Assembly (NCBI RefSeq): GCF_964199755.1
Contig: NC_133896.1
Coordinates: 83,109,815-83,173,814, forward strand
Direction of reading: 5' to 3'
Length of the DNA stretch: 64,000 bases
Origin: Larus michahellis
Lineage: Eukaryota; Chordata; Aves; Charadriiformes; Laridae
The position numbers and the translations under genes are program-made. Positions within the stretch are counted from its first letter, which is position 1; every line of letters starts with the position of its first letter. Under the pieces are notes generated by a model, which saw only the letters and a list, made by a program, of their open reading frames with translations, did no database searches and was not told the DNA's origin. Of this stretch, positions 1-11,392 are shown one piece after another.

Positions 1-3000
1 ATTCACAGGTGCACCTAAATAAAATCAGACGTACAGTCAGGTCCTCCTCTTGCATCGCAGCATTAATTCTACATTTTAAGGTAGTCTACCAGAGGGGAGA
101 TGTGGTAAGACCAGTCAGTCCTGCCAGACAACCCGCTGCAGCAACTGGAGGGAAACGCGGGTAAACGCTGCAGCCCGCGGGATAGGTCTGGGTTTTACCA
201 CGTTGCTGCCTCTTTCTTATACCAGAAACCATGCTGGCATCCTTCAGGAACCCATGTGAACTAAAGGCACCCGTAACCCTGCAACAAGGGGTTTTTTTTG
301 GTGTCCATTTGGTCTGACCTGTGAGAAACTTCCCCTGCCTCAGCGACAGCGACTGCTGCAGTGAAGCATGACTGATCCTGTTATTCAGACGCCACCTCGC
401 AGCAGCTCTGACAGCAAGGGCTGCTCCAGCAAAGACAAACAAAGAGCAAAATATGCAGGGCGATGGCAGCAGGGGAAAGTAAAACAGATGTAAAGCGCTG
501 GTGAAAAACTGGCAATAAGCTTGCAAGGTAAACGAGCTTGTAACTTCTGAGCTATGGCTGTAACGTGCTTTGTGTGAAGGTATGCTGACACGGGAACAGA
601 AGAGCAACACCTCTCGTGTAAAACACAAAGCTACGGGAGTAAAATGCCCCTCGCAGAAGTGGATGACAATGGAGGCTGTTTAAAAACAAGGCAAGAGGAA
701 AACCCCAGGCCACCTTCTCCTTTTCTCATAGGTAGAAAGACACGTTAAAGCATCCTATAAATATGAGACTAACTAACATGAAAAAATTAGCAATTTTATG
801 TATCTTGTATAGTTTCGGTAGGTTTTTTTGGAATTATCACTATTTCTTGATAGTGCAGCACCTGCTATAAATAAAACCACAAGCTGTAGGAGATAGCATA
901 AATGAATGCACTCTCACATCCTCATGACAAAACCGCAACTCTCACCAAAAAAGCAATTCTGTGACCACAGAAGAGCTAGTAACAGCACTGCAGTATCTCT
1001 TTTCCGTGTGTTTGAATGGGAGTCCCTTGCCACATGCCCACTGTAGCAGGAAAAAGATTTAAGAAGGCCTAGAGAGTTCAAAAAGACTCTTAAAAAGCTA
1101 ATGACTCATCTGTGGTTTCAGGGAATTGCAAGCGTGGTGAAGCCAAACCGCACCATGAATATTTAGTATCCATGCATCCTGTCTGTTGTCGCTTTTTGGA
1201 CCATAAGCATTTTTTTCCCTCCGCCTGCACTGGACAGAACTTTCTCATCCTTAGGAAAGCTATTGATGCTAATTCAGTCTCTCACTGAAAAGACAATCAA
1301 ATGGCCGGAGAAGGCAGGTATCAGAGATAAACTTTCATCTGTAGTGAAAGACAAGCTACGCCTACATTTGAGAAGGACGGTGAAACGATTGACCCTTTTC
1401 CAGTCGCCGATCCTGTATAAGTGGGTGCCATTGAATGTGAGTCAAATAAAGACTCGTGTAGACACGATTTGCGTGCTACCGCACTAACCTGTTCCTTCCT
1501 TGTCCTGTCAGAAGTAAGGCCAGGCAAACTCATAATCAGACGAGCGTAGAGTGAGGGGAGGCAGCCGCTGCTGACCCGCACACTCGATACCTCTCAGCAG
1601 ACCTAACCGGCTCAGGCAGGGGGTCTCGCTGTCATGGCTTCAAAGGTTCAGGAGACCCCAATGCAATAGCTGTGTTGGTTCCCTGCATTTGTTCCAGGTG
1701 GAGGAAGTCTTCTCTCGGAAAAAAAGCTTCCAGTTTTACACCCCGAGCCTAGGGCATCACCATGGAGAGAGTAAAAAGGTTTGTTTCAAAGAAACAGTAA
1801 ACTCACACTTTCAGTGATGGCAAATTATCCGATAGAGGTATTGCAAATCAGAGAGGTAAAGTCCAGGTGCAAAGCCCATTCTGCAAGCCCTGCAGGAGCT
1901 GCGGCTCCTCTGCTTCACACTAAGTCCACGGGGACTGACTGAATTATGCAGAGGGCCCTGCCATCTTGGAGAAAATGTCAACATAATAATAAAAAGTCAA
2001 CATTTTTCATGGGACCAAGATACTCCAATCAAGCAAATAAAACAAAGTCTTCCACTAAAACCCCAGGCTTCTCCATGATACAACTGAGAAAAATTTTCAC
2101 AGGCCCTCGAGTCTACACTGATCCTAAGAATTTAGGGAGAGTACACAGACCACTTTAACTAGCATGAAGGGTAGTTAAACTAGGGTAACTCCACACGTAT
2201 AATTCCTTTGTGCCACTATAAAATTTAACCTGATTTAGATTCAGCCACTTCCAAATCTATATAAACTAACCTGGGGAAAAGGCAGTCAAACCAGAATAAG
2301 AATGCTCACATTGAGAATCAAGCCACTTTACTGGAATGAAATTAAACTTAGACCTTATCATATAGCAGGAAAATAACTTTCTGTGGACAAGTTCATAAGC
2401 AGGGTCTTGGCACAGGCTTGATCTCAGGGGAAACTAAAGCAGATCTTTTCTTAGAGGCTGTGAGGTGCTCGGCATCCTGAATTCCCGCGGATTCCCTTGA
2501 TTGGAGCTTTGATAACAGAAACAAAATATGAGGATTGGTGTAAACCAGAACATGGCTTTCTGCAATGTAACAAGATAGGGAGCTTTGAGAACAGTGATGC
2601 ATTTGTCACGTTTGTCTCTCCGTTTAACAAAGCTCCCTATGTAGCCCTGTGCATTATTCATCGGGTCTGCAGCAGCGCTACGGATGCTGTTCACGGTTCT
2701 GGGATTGTATTTCGTATCTGAAACACACCCACCTTTCGCGGGCAAGACCTTTGAAAATATCCCATTCTTGGGTGGGAGGTATGAACTAAGCAAATGTGGG
2801 TTTTTTTTAATGAATAGTTTATTCACCAAAACAAAAAAAAAATTACCGGGTAGCTTTGAACCTGTTTTTAAGCAAGGGAAAGACAAGAGCATCTTATCAT
2901 TTTAGCATTTTGGAAAGAAGATGTTCCAATTCTTCAAGCCAGATTTACACCAATAGTCGTTATGGACATTAAGGTGGCGATTAGCCAACACCATAAGAAA

Positions 3001-5184
3001 AGCCAGAAAGCTAACTGAGCACCTCTGAATGGAGTTTGCAATGTTCCGCTGTATGGTGGTGATATTTGTTCTGTATGAACTAACATTGCTTTCATTTCTG
3101 GATGGAAACATAGTTTCTTACAAAGCCTAAGTGATATAAGAAAAGCAACCATTCCATTCGTGTTATTTTGCATTTAAAAGGGAAAACTTCTTAACGTGGT
3201 CTTTGGAAGAAGACCAATAAATTTTGACGGAAACCAGAATCTAAGCTCCTTTTTACAGCGATATATGTTTAATATTTAAAGTGATGGTTGAAGACTTCCT
3301 TCAGGGTAAATATTGCCCTTTAGAAGAGCCATCGTTTAGCTTTTTTCACAACATCAGTTTTCAGCTTTGTATCCTACATGACTAACATAACTAATTTTGG
3401 TTTTGTAGGATGCTGCAGGCCTGCAACTTGTGCTGAAATGATCAGGGATTCAACTACACGAAAGAATGAAACCTAATGAATATAACTGACTGCAATTAGC
3501 CTTTTGTGGGTCGCTATGCCCTGCAACTTCAAATACAGATGAGGGTCATGCTAATTGGAGGGCTACTGAGCGAACATTGAATCCACTCTTCACACAGAAC
3601 AGTAAAACTATTCCTTTAATGTGTGTTTATTCTTTTTTTTTTTTTTACGGGAACCTTTATTGCTCTAAGTGCGAAAATAATTAAGAGGGAAAAAAAATTA
3701 AGGCCACAAACAGTAGAAGTCATGTGAGAAAATTTGTTTCACAGACTGATTCTGCTTCTTTTGAAGTGAAGGAAAAATGTTCACAACTTCAGGTGCCTCT
3801 GATTTTTTACAAAGTTTGCATGTTCATTAAAGTCAATGGCAAAATACTTTCAGATAAGCTTTGTGCAGCTTATATTATAAATACTGAACAAGCAAAAACC
3901 GCGCTCTTTTTAAAGAGACTTGCCCCTGTTCCAGGCAGACACTGAAGACAGATGTATTTCCATGGGGACTTCAGCTTTCCCAGGGCAAGCCTTAGCGTAG
4001 GCACTGCTCTTTCCACAATTTCTGCAATAGCACTGGCACAGCCAGAGCCTGCTCATAACCTGAATAGTCAAATCATGAGCACTCACACAAATCACCAGTG
4101 CAACAACCCTAGTCATTGAAATCTTTAGTGGAAACAAGCCTGGAACTCACATTAAAACATAGCCACTGACTAATGCATGGCACATAAATGGCTTACAAGA
4201 CAACTAAATACAAAAAATTTCTCACACTGTTTTAAGCTGAATCTTGAGTTCCTATTCAGCAGCTCACTAGGCACAAGTTCATATCTTCCATGTGATTACC
4301 AAAGTTATCTCTGTCGTTCATATGCGAGACCTTGAAGTAGCCCTGTTATCACAGTAACACACTTGTCATAGGGTAGCTATGGAGGTGATGTCTGATATCC
4401 AGATCCTTACTGCAGAAGTCATACAGCAATGGTGTCACCACAGAGGTGAACACAGTCTACAGTATATTCTCACCATAATCACACAACAATGTGGCTATGC
4501 ATGCTTATTCTCATCATATGTTGTTTTTACTGTAGACCAGCCTTTCTTATTTGGTGTACTCTTAACATTTACACACTATTTTCATAGTAGTTATGATAAC
4601 CATGGACAGATTTCTCCAAAAAACCAAAAATAATTAACCCAGCAATTAGCAACTCAAAAGAGAGGCACACGAACGAACCAATGAGCTGCTCTGCTCAAAG
4701 GAATGACTGGTTAAGGATGATCCCTGGGTAATTCAGGTCTGCAAGGACTTTTTCCTGAGAGGAGCATGGGATAATAGGCCTTTTGTCTTGGAGTACACGC
4801 TTGAGCCCACTGCTACTACAGGGAAGGTACGCTCTACATGAAGATATATTACATTAATGTAACAACTTCTGCATCCGTAGATATGCAAGGTTTTGGTTTT
4901 GTTTTTTAAATACAGTACCCATTCTCCTGTGGAAAGTTAAGGTTATAAAGCACTGGGGAAATCCCAGATATTTATGGAACACTTAAAAGGCAAGAACACA
5001 ACAGTCTTGAATAGGTCCTTAGTGAATAGACAGGAAACTATGCATGTATAATCTATTATGTACACTTTTTCCTATAGGGCTGTGCCCCATAGCATATTCC
5101 CCAAGACATCTCCTCTTTTGAATACCCAACTGATGCAGTTTCCTGGGACACAAAGTTATGGTGAGAGATTTCCAGAAACCTCCT
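1..5184. other. Intergenic stretch without recognised genes
   Basis: I see no exon with a recognisable protein and no clear repeat in this stretch. It is AT-rich with short chance reading frames on both strands. The only structured part is near 1406-1490, where a TATA-like run is followed about 40 bases later by AATAAAG, as in an LTR, but I could not find LTR termini. A T-run lies near 3632-3646. Confidence 0.5.
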
Positions 5185-5936
5185 TGTGGTGGGTTGACCC
5201 TGGCTGGCTGCCAGGTGCCCACCAAAGCTGCTCTATGACTCCCCCTCCTCAGCTGGACAGGGGAGAGAAAATATGATGAAAAGCTCATGGATCGAGATAA
5301 GGACAGAGAGATCACTCACCAATTACAATCCCAGACAAAACAGACTCGACTTGGGGAAATAAATTTAATTTATTGCCAATCAAAATCAGAGTAGGATAAT
5401 GAGAAATAAAAACAAATCTTAAAACACCTTCCCTCACATCCCTTCTTCCCCAGCTCAGCTTAACCCCCGATTTTCTCTAGCTCCTCCCCTCCAGTAGTGC
5501 AGGGGAATGGGGAATGGAGGTTGCAGTCAGTTCATCACACGTTTTCTCTTCTGCTCCTTCCTCCTCACACTCTTCCCTTGCTCCAGTGTGGTGTCCCTCC
5601 CACAGGGGACACTCTTCCATGAACTTTTCCAAAGTGGGTGGGTCCTTCCCACAGGCTGCAGTTGTTTACCAACTGCTCCAGCATGCATCCTTTCCATATG
5701 GTGCAGCCCTTCAGGGGCAGGCTGCTCCAGTGTGGGTCCCCCACAGGATCACAAGTCCTGCCAGCAAACCTGCTCCAGTGTGGGGTCCTCTCCACAGCGC
5801 CACAGGTTCTGCCAGGAGTCTGCTCTGGCATGGGGCTTCACACAGGGTCACAGCCTCCTTCAGGTCATAGAATCATAGGGTTGGAAGGGACCTCTGGAGA
5901 TCATCTAGTCCAACCCCCCTGCCAGAGCAGGGTCAC

Positions 5937-8816
5937 CTAGAGCAGGTTACACAGGAACATGTCCAGGCGGGTTTTGAATGTCTCCAGAGTTGGAGACTCC
6001 ACCACCTCTCTGGGCAGCCTGTTCCAGTGCTCTGCCGCCCTCAAAGTAAAGAAGTTCCTCCTCATGTTTAGGTGGAACTTCCTATGTTCAAGTTTGTGCC
6101 CATTGCCTCTTGTCCTGTCCCCGGGCACCACTGAAAAGAGCCTGGCCCCATCCTCCTGACACCCACCCTTTAAGTATTTATAAGTGTTGATAAGGTCACC
6201 CCTCAGACGTCTTTTTTCCAGACTGAAGAGACCCAAATCCCTCAGCCTTTCCTCATAAGAGAGGTGTTCCAGTCCCCTAATCATCTTTGTAGCCCTCTGC
6301 TGCACCCTTTCCAGCAGTTCCCTGTCCCTCTTGAACTGGGGAGCCCAGAACTGGACACAGTACTCCAGGTGCGGCCTCACCAAGGCAGAGTAGAGGGGGA
6401 GGATGACCTCCCTTGACCTGCTGGCCACGCTCTTCTTGATGCGCCCCAGGATGCCATTGGCCTTCTTGGCCACAAGGGCACATTGCTGACTCATGGTCAT
6501 CCTGTTGTCCACCAGGACTCCCAGGTCTCTTTCGACAGAGCTGCTCTCCAGCAGGTCAGCCCCCAACCTGTACTGGTGCATGGGGTTGTTCCTTCCCAGG
6601 TGCAGCACCCTACACTTGCCCTTGTTGAACTTCATAAGGTTTCTCTCTGCCCAGATCTCCAACCTGTCCAGGTCTCTCTGTATGGCGTCACAGCCTTCCG
6701 GTGTGTCAGCCACCCCACCCAGCTTGGTGTCATCAGCAAACTTGCTGAGGGTGCACTCTATCCCCTCATCCAGGTCATTGATGAAGATATTGAAGAGGAC
6801 TGGGCCCAGTACTGACCCCTGGGGAACACCACTCGTCACTGGTCTCCAACTAGACTCTGTGCCCCTAATCACAACCCTCTGAGCTCTATCTTTCAACCAG
6901 TTTTCTATCCACCCCACTGTCCATTCATCTAACCCACACTTCCTAAGCTTCCCTATGAGGATGCTGTGGGAGACCGTGTCAAAGGCCTTGCTTAAGTCAA
7001 GGTAGACCACATCTACCGCCCTCCCCTCATCTATCCATCTAGTCATGCCATCGTAGAAGGCTATCAGATTAGTCAGACATGATTTCCCCTTGGTGAATCC
7101 ATGCTGAGTACTTCTGATAGCTTTCCTTTCCTCCACGTGCCTCGAGATGACACCCAGAACGAGCTGTTCCATCATCTTTCCAGGGATGGAGGTGAGGCTG
7201 ACCGGCCTGTAGTTCCCCGGCTCCTCCTTCCTGCCTTTCTTGAAGACCGGAGTGACATTGGCTTTCCTCCAGTCCCCAGGCACCTCGCATGTTCTCCAGG
7301 ACTTTTCAAAGATGATGGAGAGCGGCCCAGCAATGACTTCTGCCAGCTCCCTCAGCACTCTCGGGTGCATCCCATCAGGGCCCATGGACTTGTGAATATC
7401 TAGATGATCTAATTGGTCCCTCACTCGCTCCTCCTCAACCCAAGGGAAGTCGTCTTCTTTCCCTGTTACTTTATTCAATGCCTGGGACTCCTGAGGGCTG
7501 GGCCGAGCAGAAAAGACCGAAGCAAAGAAGGCATTCAGTAACTCTGCCTTCTCCACATCCTCCGTCACCATGACTCCTGCCTCATTCAGCAGTGGGCCTA
7601 CAACTTCTCTGGTCTTCCTTTTGCTTCCAATATACTTGTAGAAGCTCTTTTTGTTGTGCTTGATGTCCCTAGCCAGGTCTAATTCCAAGGCGGCCTTGGC
7701 TTTCCTTGTTTCATCCCTGCACGCTCTGGTGGCATTCTTGTAATCCTCCCAAGGGGTCAGTCCCTTCTTCCACTTATTATAAACTTCCTTCTTCCACTTG
7801 AGCTTTTTCTGAAGCTCCCTGCTCAACCATGCAGGTCTCCTGCGTCCCTTGGCCGATTTCTTTCTCTTAGGGATGCACCGATCCTGAGCTTGGAGGAAGT
7901 GGTCTTTGAATATCAACCAGCTTTCTTGAGCCCCTTTGCCTTCCAGAGCCCTAGCCCACGGGATCTCTCCAAGCAGTTTCTTGAAGAGGTCGAAGTTAGC
8001 CCTCCTGAAATCCAAGGTTGTAATTTTACTTCTTGTTGTTGTTTTGTGGATAGTACCCATGATCCTGAACTCAATCATTTCATGATCACTACAACCTAGG
8101 GTGCCCCCAACCTTAATGTCCTCCACCAATCCCTCTGTGTTTGTCAGTACCAGGTCTAGAAGTGCTCCTCTCCTTGTTGGCTCCTGTACCACCTGTGTCA
8201 AAAAGTTGTCATCAATGCACTGGAGGAGCCTCCTGGACTGTGCATGCCTGGCTGTGTGGTCTTCCCAGCAGATATCGGGGTGATTGAAGTCCCCCATTAG
8301 AACCAGGGCCTGCGCTTGCGAGGCTACCTTCAGTTGTCTGTAGAAAGCCTCATCAGTCTCCCCATCCTGATCAGGTGGCCTGTAATAAACACCCACAACA
8401 GTGTCCCTCATATTTGCCTGTCCCTTAATCCTCACCCATAAGCTCTCAACCCGCTCTTCATCCGCCCCTAGTGAGAGCTCGATGCATTCCAAATGCTCTC
8501 TCACATAGAGTGCAATTCCACCACCATGCCTCGCTGGTCTGTCTTTCCTGAAAAGGACATAGCCATCCATGACAGCATTCCAGTCATGCGAGTTGTCCCA
8601 CCACGTCTCAGTAATTGCAATGAGATCATGGCCCCGCAACCGCACACAGACCTCCAGCTCCTCCTGCTTACTCCCCATGCTGCGTGCATTGGTGTATAAG
8701 CATTTCAGAGAGGGAGTTGTGTGTGTAGTTTTGACCCTTGAGATGTGGTGTGCCTTCTGGCTTTCAGAAATACTGGCACACTGGCCCACGAGCGCTGAGC
8801 AACTACACCCTGGCAC
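5937..8816 (-). CDS. CR1 ORF2: endonuclease and reverse transcriptase
   Basis: This 959-residue frame is uninterrupted. The AP-type endonuclease occupies about residues 37-250: YTNARS with Asn43, ITETWW with Glu70, YYRPP at 144-148, GDFN at 175-178 and the terminal CSDH near 242-245. The reverse transcriptase spans about 515-770: YLDLSKAFD (605-613, motif A), [11 protein letters not shown] (662-672) and FADD (693-696, motif C). The CR1 C-terminal region follows, ending FLCNLL. All catalytic residues I can place are present. The protein nicks target DNA and copies the element's RNA by target-primed reverse transcription. ORF2 starts 41 bp after the ORF1 stop in a different frame. Translation may start at another nearby codon. 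Confidence 0.93.
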   Translation of the reverse strand: MPGCSCSALVGQCASISESQKAHHISRVKTTHTTPSLKCLYTNARSMGSKQEELEVCVRLRGHDLIAITETWWDNSHDWNAVMDGYVLFRKDRPARHGGGIALYVREHLECIELSLGADEERVESLWVRIKGQANMRDTVVGVYYRPPDQDGETDEAFYRQLKVASQAQALVLMGDFNHPDICWEDHTARHAQSRRLLQCIDDNFLTQVVQEPTRRGALLDLVLTNTEGLVEDIKVGGTLGCSDHEMIEFRIMGTIHKTTTRSKITTLDFRRANFDLFKKLLGEIPWARALEGKGAQESWLIFKDHFLQAQDRCIPKRKKSAKGRRRPAWLSRELQKKLKWKKEVYNKWKKGLTPWEDYKNATRACRDETRKAKAALELDLARDIKHNKKSFYKYIGSKRKTREVVGPLLNEAGVMVTEDVEKAELLNAFFASVFSARPSPQESQALNKVTGKEDDFPWVEEERVRDQLDHLDIHKSMGPDGMHPRVLRELAEVIAGPLSIIFEKSWRTCEVPGDWRKANVTPVFKKGRKEEPGNYRPVSLTSIPGKMMEQLVLGVISRHVEERKAIRSTQHGFTKGKSCLTNLIAFYDGMTRWIDEGRAVDVVYLDLSKAFDTVSHSILIGKLRKCGLDEWTVGWIENWLKDRAQRVVIRGTESSWRPVTSGVPQGSVLGPVLFNIFINDLDEGIECTLSKFADDTKLGGVADTPEGCDAIQRDLDRLEIWAERNLMKFNKGKCRVLHLGRNNPMHQYRLGADLLESSSVERDLGVLVDNRMTMSQQCALVAKKANGILGRIKKSVASRSREVILPLYSALVRPHLEYCVQFWAPQFKRDRELLERVQQRATKMIRGLEHLSYEERLRDLGLFSLEKRRLRGDLINTYKYLKGGCQEDGARLFSVVPGDRTRGNGHKLEHRKFHLNMRRNFFTLRAAEHWNRLPREVVESPTLETFKTRLDMFLCNLL

Positions 8817-8857
8817 CTCACCAGCAAGCCCAGTACCATCCCCACCCCCCTTCAGAT

Positions 8858-9985
8858 CTAGTTTAAAGCCCTCTCAATGAGCCCCGATAACTCTTGTCCT
8901 AGAACCCTTTTTCCCCTGGAGGTCAAGGTATTCCTGCCTGTTACCAGCAGGCCAGGCGTTTTGTAGATCAGGCCATGATCAAAGAACCCAAAGTCCTGCC
9001 GGCAGCACCAAGCTCGAAGCCAGGCATTGATCTGCTGGGTCCTTCTATTTAGCCCCTCATCATTCCCCGCAACTGGGGGAATAGACGAGAACACAACTTG
9101 CGCTCCCGATCCCTTGACCAGCCGTCCCAGGGTCTTGAAATCTTTCTTCATTGCCCTTGGACTTCTTCTTGTTACCTCGTCGCTGCCTACCTGAAAGAGC
9201 AAAAGTGGATAGTAGTCTGAGGGCCGTACCAGGGAAGGAAGCATCCTCTTCACGTCCTTGACCCGGGCCCCAGGGAGGCAGCAGACCTCCCTATGTACCG
9301 GGTCCGGCCTGCATATTGGGCCTTCTGTTCCTTTCAGTAATGAGTCACCTATGACAAGGACCCGTCTTTTCTTCTTTACCACAGAGGTTTTGATGCAGGG
9401 GGAGGTCTGACTAGACCTTGCTGACGGCTCCAGGGTAGGAGAAATAGGAGAAATATTGTGCTCGTCATCATCCAGGTTCCTCTGCAGAGCACTGTACCTG
9501 TTAAATAATAGCACCTGGGAAGATGGGGTAGTCGCCGGGCAGTCTCGAGTGCAGCGCCTGTTGCGCCGCGCAGGAACTTCCTGCCATTGCCCCCTGTCCT
9601 CCAGGTTACCGCCTTCAGTTGAGGTGAGAGAGGATATGGAGCTCTCTGTTGCAGGGGTTTTATCTGCCTGCTGGGTTTCTGTCATGGGATGCAGGATTCT
9701 GCTCCAGGAATCTATCTCCCTTTCGCATTCCCTGATGCTCCTCAACCTACTTACCTCCTCCCTGAGCTCCATGACTAATTGGAGAAGATCCTCTACCTGA
9801 GCACATCTCCTACAGGTATGCCCATCATTGCCATCCGACACTGGCATAAGAGCAGGGCATACCCTACAGCCCGATGTCTGTGTGGTAGCATGTTCCCACA
9901 AGAGCTCCGTCTGAGAGGCGGCATCAGACCTGGTGGTTGTGGAGCTCATGGATGCCACAGTCATCTTGCGAGTAGTTACCATCAC
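8858..9985 (-). CDS. CR1 ORF1 protein (zinc-finger, coiled coil, esterase-like)
   Basis: This 375-residue frame is open from ATG to stop. Residues 40-61 hold a Cys-x2-Cys ... His-x-Cys-x2-Cys cluster like the PHD-type finger of CR1 ORF1. Residues 62-95 are rich in Leu, Glu and Arg and look like a short coiled coil. Residues 207-374 align in order with the SGNH-esterase domain of CR1 ORF1: VLVIGDSLL with the nucleophile Ser at 215 (GDS), then VGSDEV near 266-271. The last block, where the family usually has an Asp-x-x-His pair, reads TGRNTLT at 349-355, so the catalytic Asp and His appear replaced. The protein is expected to bind RNA or assist particle formation; its esterase activity is doubtful. 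Confidence 0.85.
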   Translation of the reverse strand: MMVTTRKMTVASMSSTTTRSDAASQTELLWEHATTQTSGCRVCPALMPVSDGNDGHTCRRCAQVEDLLQLVMELREEVSRLRSIRECEREIDSWSRILHPMTETQQADKTPATESSISSLTSTEGGNLEDRGQWQEVPARRNRRCTRDCPATTPSSQVLLFNRYSALQRNLDDDEHNISPISPTLEPSARSSQTSPCIKTSVVKKKRRVLVIGDSLLKGTEGPICRPDPVHREVCCLPGARVKDVKRMLPSLVRPSDYYPLLLFQVGSDEVTRRSPRAMKKDFKTLGRLVKGSGAQVVFSSIPPVAGNDEGLNRRTQQINAWLRAWCCRQDFGFFDHGLIYKTPGLLVTGRNTLTSRGKRVLGQELSGLIERALN

Positions 9986-10468
9986 TACCTAGCCGGGTTA
10001 GCAGTCTTTCAGCTCTGTCCTGCACGAACTGCTGTGCAGACCGCTGTGATTGGACTGGTGTGTCACACCCTGCTTGGCCACCCCCTTCTCCAGCCCAGGA
10101 AGTACACTCTCGTTGTGGTGCACCTGGGTGATACCTCGGGTCACACCCAGGGAACGCCCACTTGCAGCTCACTTACTCAGTGTTTGCTCAGTGCGCAGCA
10201 ACCAGGTCGCTGTGCTCCCAAAGGGTTTCTTTTATGAGGGGGGAGAGTGGTCCCACCCTCTGCTCGTTAACACCTGCCGCCGGGGGTGGTGGCTCCGCCC
10301 TCGGCTCCTCAGCTGTCCCCGCCCCCCAGAAGGGCCGGGTACCGGCTCGGGCTGGCCCCTTTTCCTGGCTTTAAAAGCCTCAAAAACGAGCCCCTGGCCG
10401 TTTCTTTGCCGCGATTTCCTTCCCCAGCACAGACTTACCTGCACTGGAGCTGATCTCCTCGGCAAATG
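9986..10468 (-). promoter_or_regulatory. CR1 5' untranslated/promoter region
   Basis: These 483 bp lie between the LTR junction and the ORF1 start. They are markedly GC-rich near 10260-10400, unlike the flanking DNA. Full-length CR1 elements carry an internal promoter here, so its retention is consistent with a complete copy. The promoter role comes from the family and no specific element was identified. Confidence 0.5.
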
Positions 10469-10913
10469 GTGCATCCACCTGCTCCAGCATGGGGTCCTCC
10501 ATGGGCTGCAGGCGGATATCCGCTCCACCGTTAACCTCCATGGGCTGCAGGGGGACAGCCTGACTCACCATGGTCTTCACCATGCAGATGCAGGGGAATG
10601 TCTGCTCCAGCACATGCAGCGCCTCCTCCCTCTCCTTCACTGACCTTGGTGTCTGCAGGGCTGCTTCTCTCACACATTGTCACTCCTCTCTTCCAGCCGC
10701 TGTTGTGCAGTATTTTTTAACACGTCTTAAATATGTTATCACAGAGGTGCTACCAATGTCGGTGACGGCCTCAGCTTTGGCCAGCAGCAGGCTTGTCTTG
10801 GAGCCGGCTGGAACTGGCTCTATCGGGCGTGAGGGAAGCTTCTGGTATCTTCTTCCAGAAGACACCCCTGTAGCCCCCTTGCTACCAAAACCTTGTCACA
10901 CAAACCCAATACA

Positions 10914-11187
10914 TGCCTTTAACTCAAGTTTCTCATTACATTTTCTAGAGCTTCCTAAACCCATTTTGCTCCCAAATGACCACTGGCAGAATGACATCAA
11001 CAGGTTGATTTAATAATAGTAACAATAATAGTTTGTTGCTTCTGGCATGGAGGGGCGATCTGATATATATATAATGTGTTTAAGAACAGAGATCCCTTCC
11101 AACAGACACACCTCATTCTGAGCTTGCAAAGTGTCTAGAAAGGGCAAACTCAGAGGCTTCTCCTTTACCAACATGTGAAAGGGTCCT
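10914..11187 (-). other. STYK1: STYK1 3' untranslated region (proximal)
   Basis: This is the stretch between the STYK1 stop codon and the LTR. The only poly(A)-like signal I see on the minus strand is ATTAAA at 11009-11014. No AATAAA is visible on that strand before the LTR. The true transcript end is not determined and could lie in the LTR. Confidence 0.45.
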
Positions 11188-11392
11188 TCAGAGTACAGTG
11201 TATTCACTCACTAGACTGTGCACATGAACACCAGCGACATTAGCATAGAGTTCAGGCACCACCAGCTCAGGCACCTGCAGTACTGCGTGGTCATTGCTTG
11301 TCTTTACAGCTGTTTGGAGGGACTGCATCAGGGCTGCTGGAGAAGGCCGGTTAGTTGCACTCCACTGCCAGCAGGACTTCATGATGTTGTAC
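11188..11392 (-). CDS. STYK1: STYK1 last coding exon
   Basis: This exon encodes residues 360-426 and the TGA stop at 11190-11188. It begins [10 protein letters not shown], the final kinase helices, and ends with the conserved [18 protein letters not shown] tail and EYTVL. The LTR with its nested CR1 begins about 275 bp after the stop on the same strand. Confidence 0.95.

Larger units (their letters stand above)
5866..10468 (-). mobile_element. Full-length CR1 LINE with both ORFs open
   Basis: This is a CR1 non-LTR retrotransposon of about 4.6 kb, the length expected for a complete element; most genomic CR1 copies are 5'-truncated stubs of a few hundred bases. Reading the minus strand, it has a GC-rich 5' region (10468-9986), ORF1 (9985-8858), a 41 bp spacer, ORF2 (8816-5937) and a 3' tail ending in the CR1 repeat near 5866-5880 (ATTCTATGA). 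Both ORFs run without a stop or frameshift. It sits precisely inside an older LTR, so it is the younger of the two. The 5' junction is placed where LTR sequence resumes, to within a few bases. Confidence 0.92.
5185..10913 (-). mobile_element. Avian LTR, probably solo, interrupted by a full-length CR1
   Basis: The two outer parts, 5185-5865 and about 10469-10913, together make a roughly 1.13 kb LTR. On the minus strand it begins TGTATTGGG at 10913 and ends CCACCACA at 5185, so it has TG..CA termini. An AATAAATTAAATTTATT block near 5361-5385 fits the poly(A) region in this orientation. The left part breaks off after CCTTCAGGT, and the text resumes with GCATCCACC on the right, which marks the CR1 insertion site. 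No internal retroviral region is attached on either side. A clear target-site duplication was not found. The family resembles LTRs common in neoavian genomes (recognised from general familiarity, not a search). Confidence 0.75.

Noticed and set aside
1406-1490. LTR-like spacing of a TATA-like run and AATAAAG
   Set aside because: No TG..CA termini, no paired copy and no primer site could be found, so an LTR call is not supported.
2497-2721. Plus-strand open stretch of 74 codons
   Set aside because: Not recognisable, no splice-site support, and overlapping open stretches exist on the other strand.
5507-5940. Overlapping plus-strand open stretches of about 100-120 codons
   Set aside because: They lie in LTR and CR1 antisense sequence and encode nothing recognisable.
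6483-7403. Plus-strand open stretches antisense to CR1 ORF2
   Set aside because: They are shadows of the ORF2 codons.
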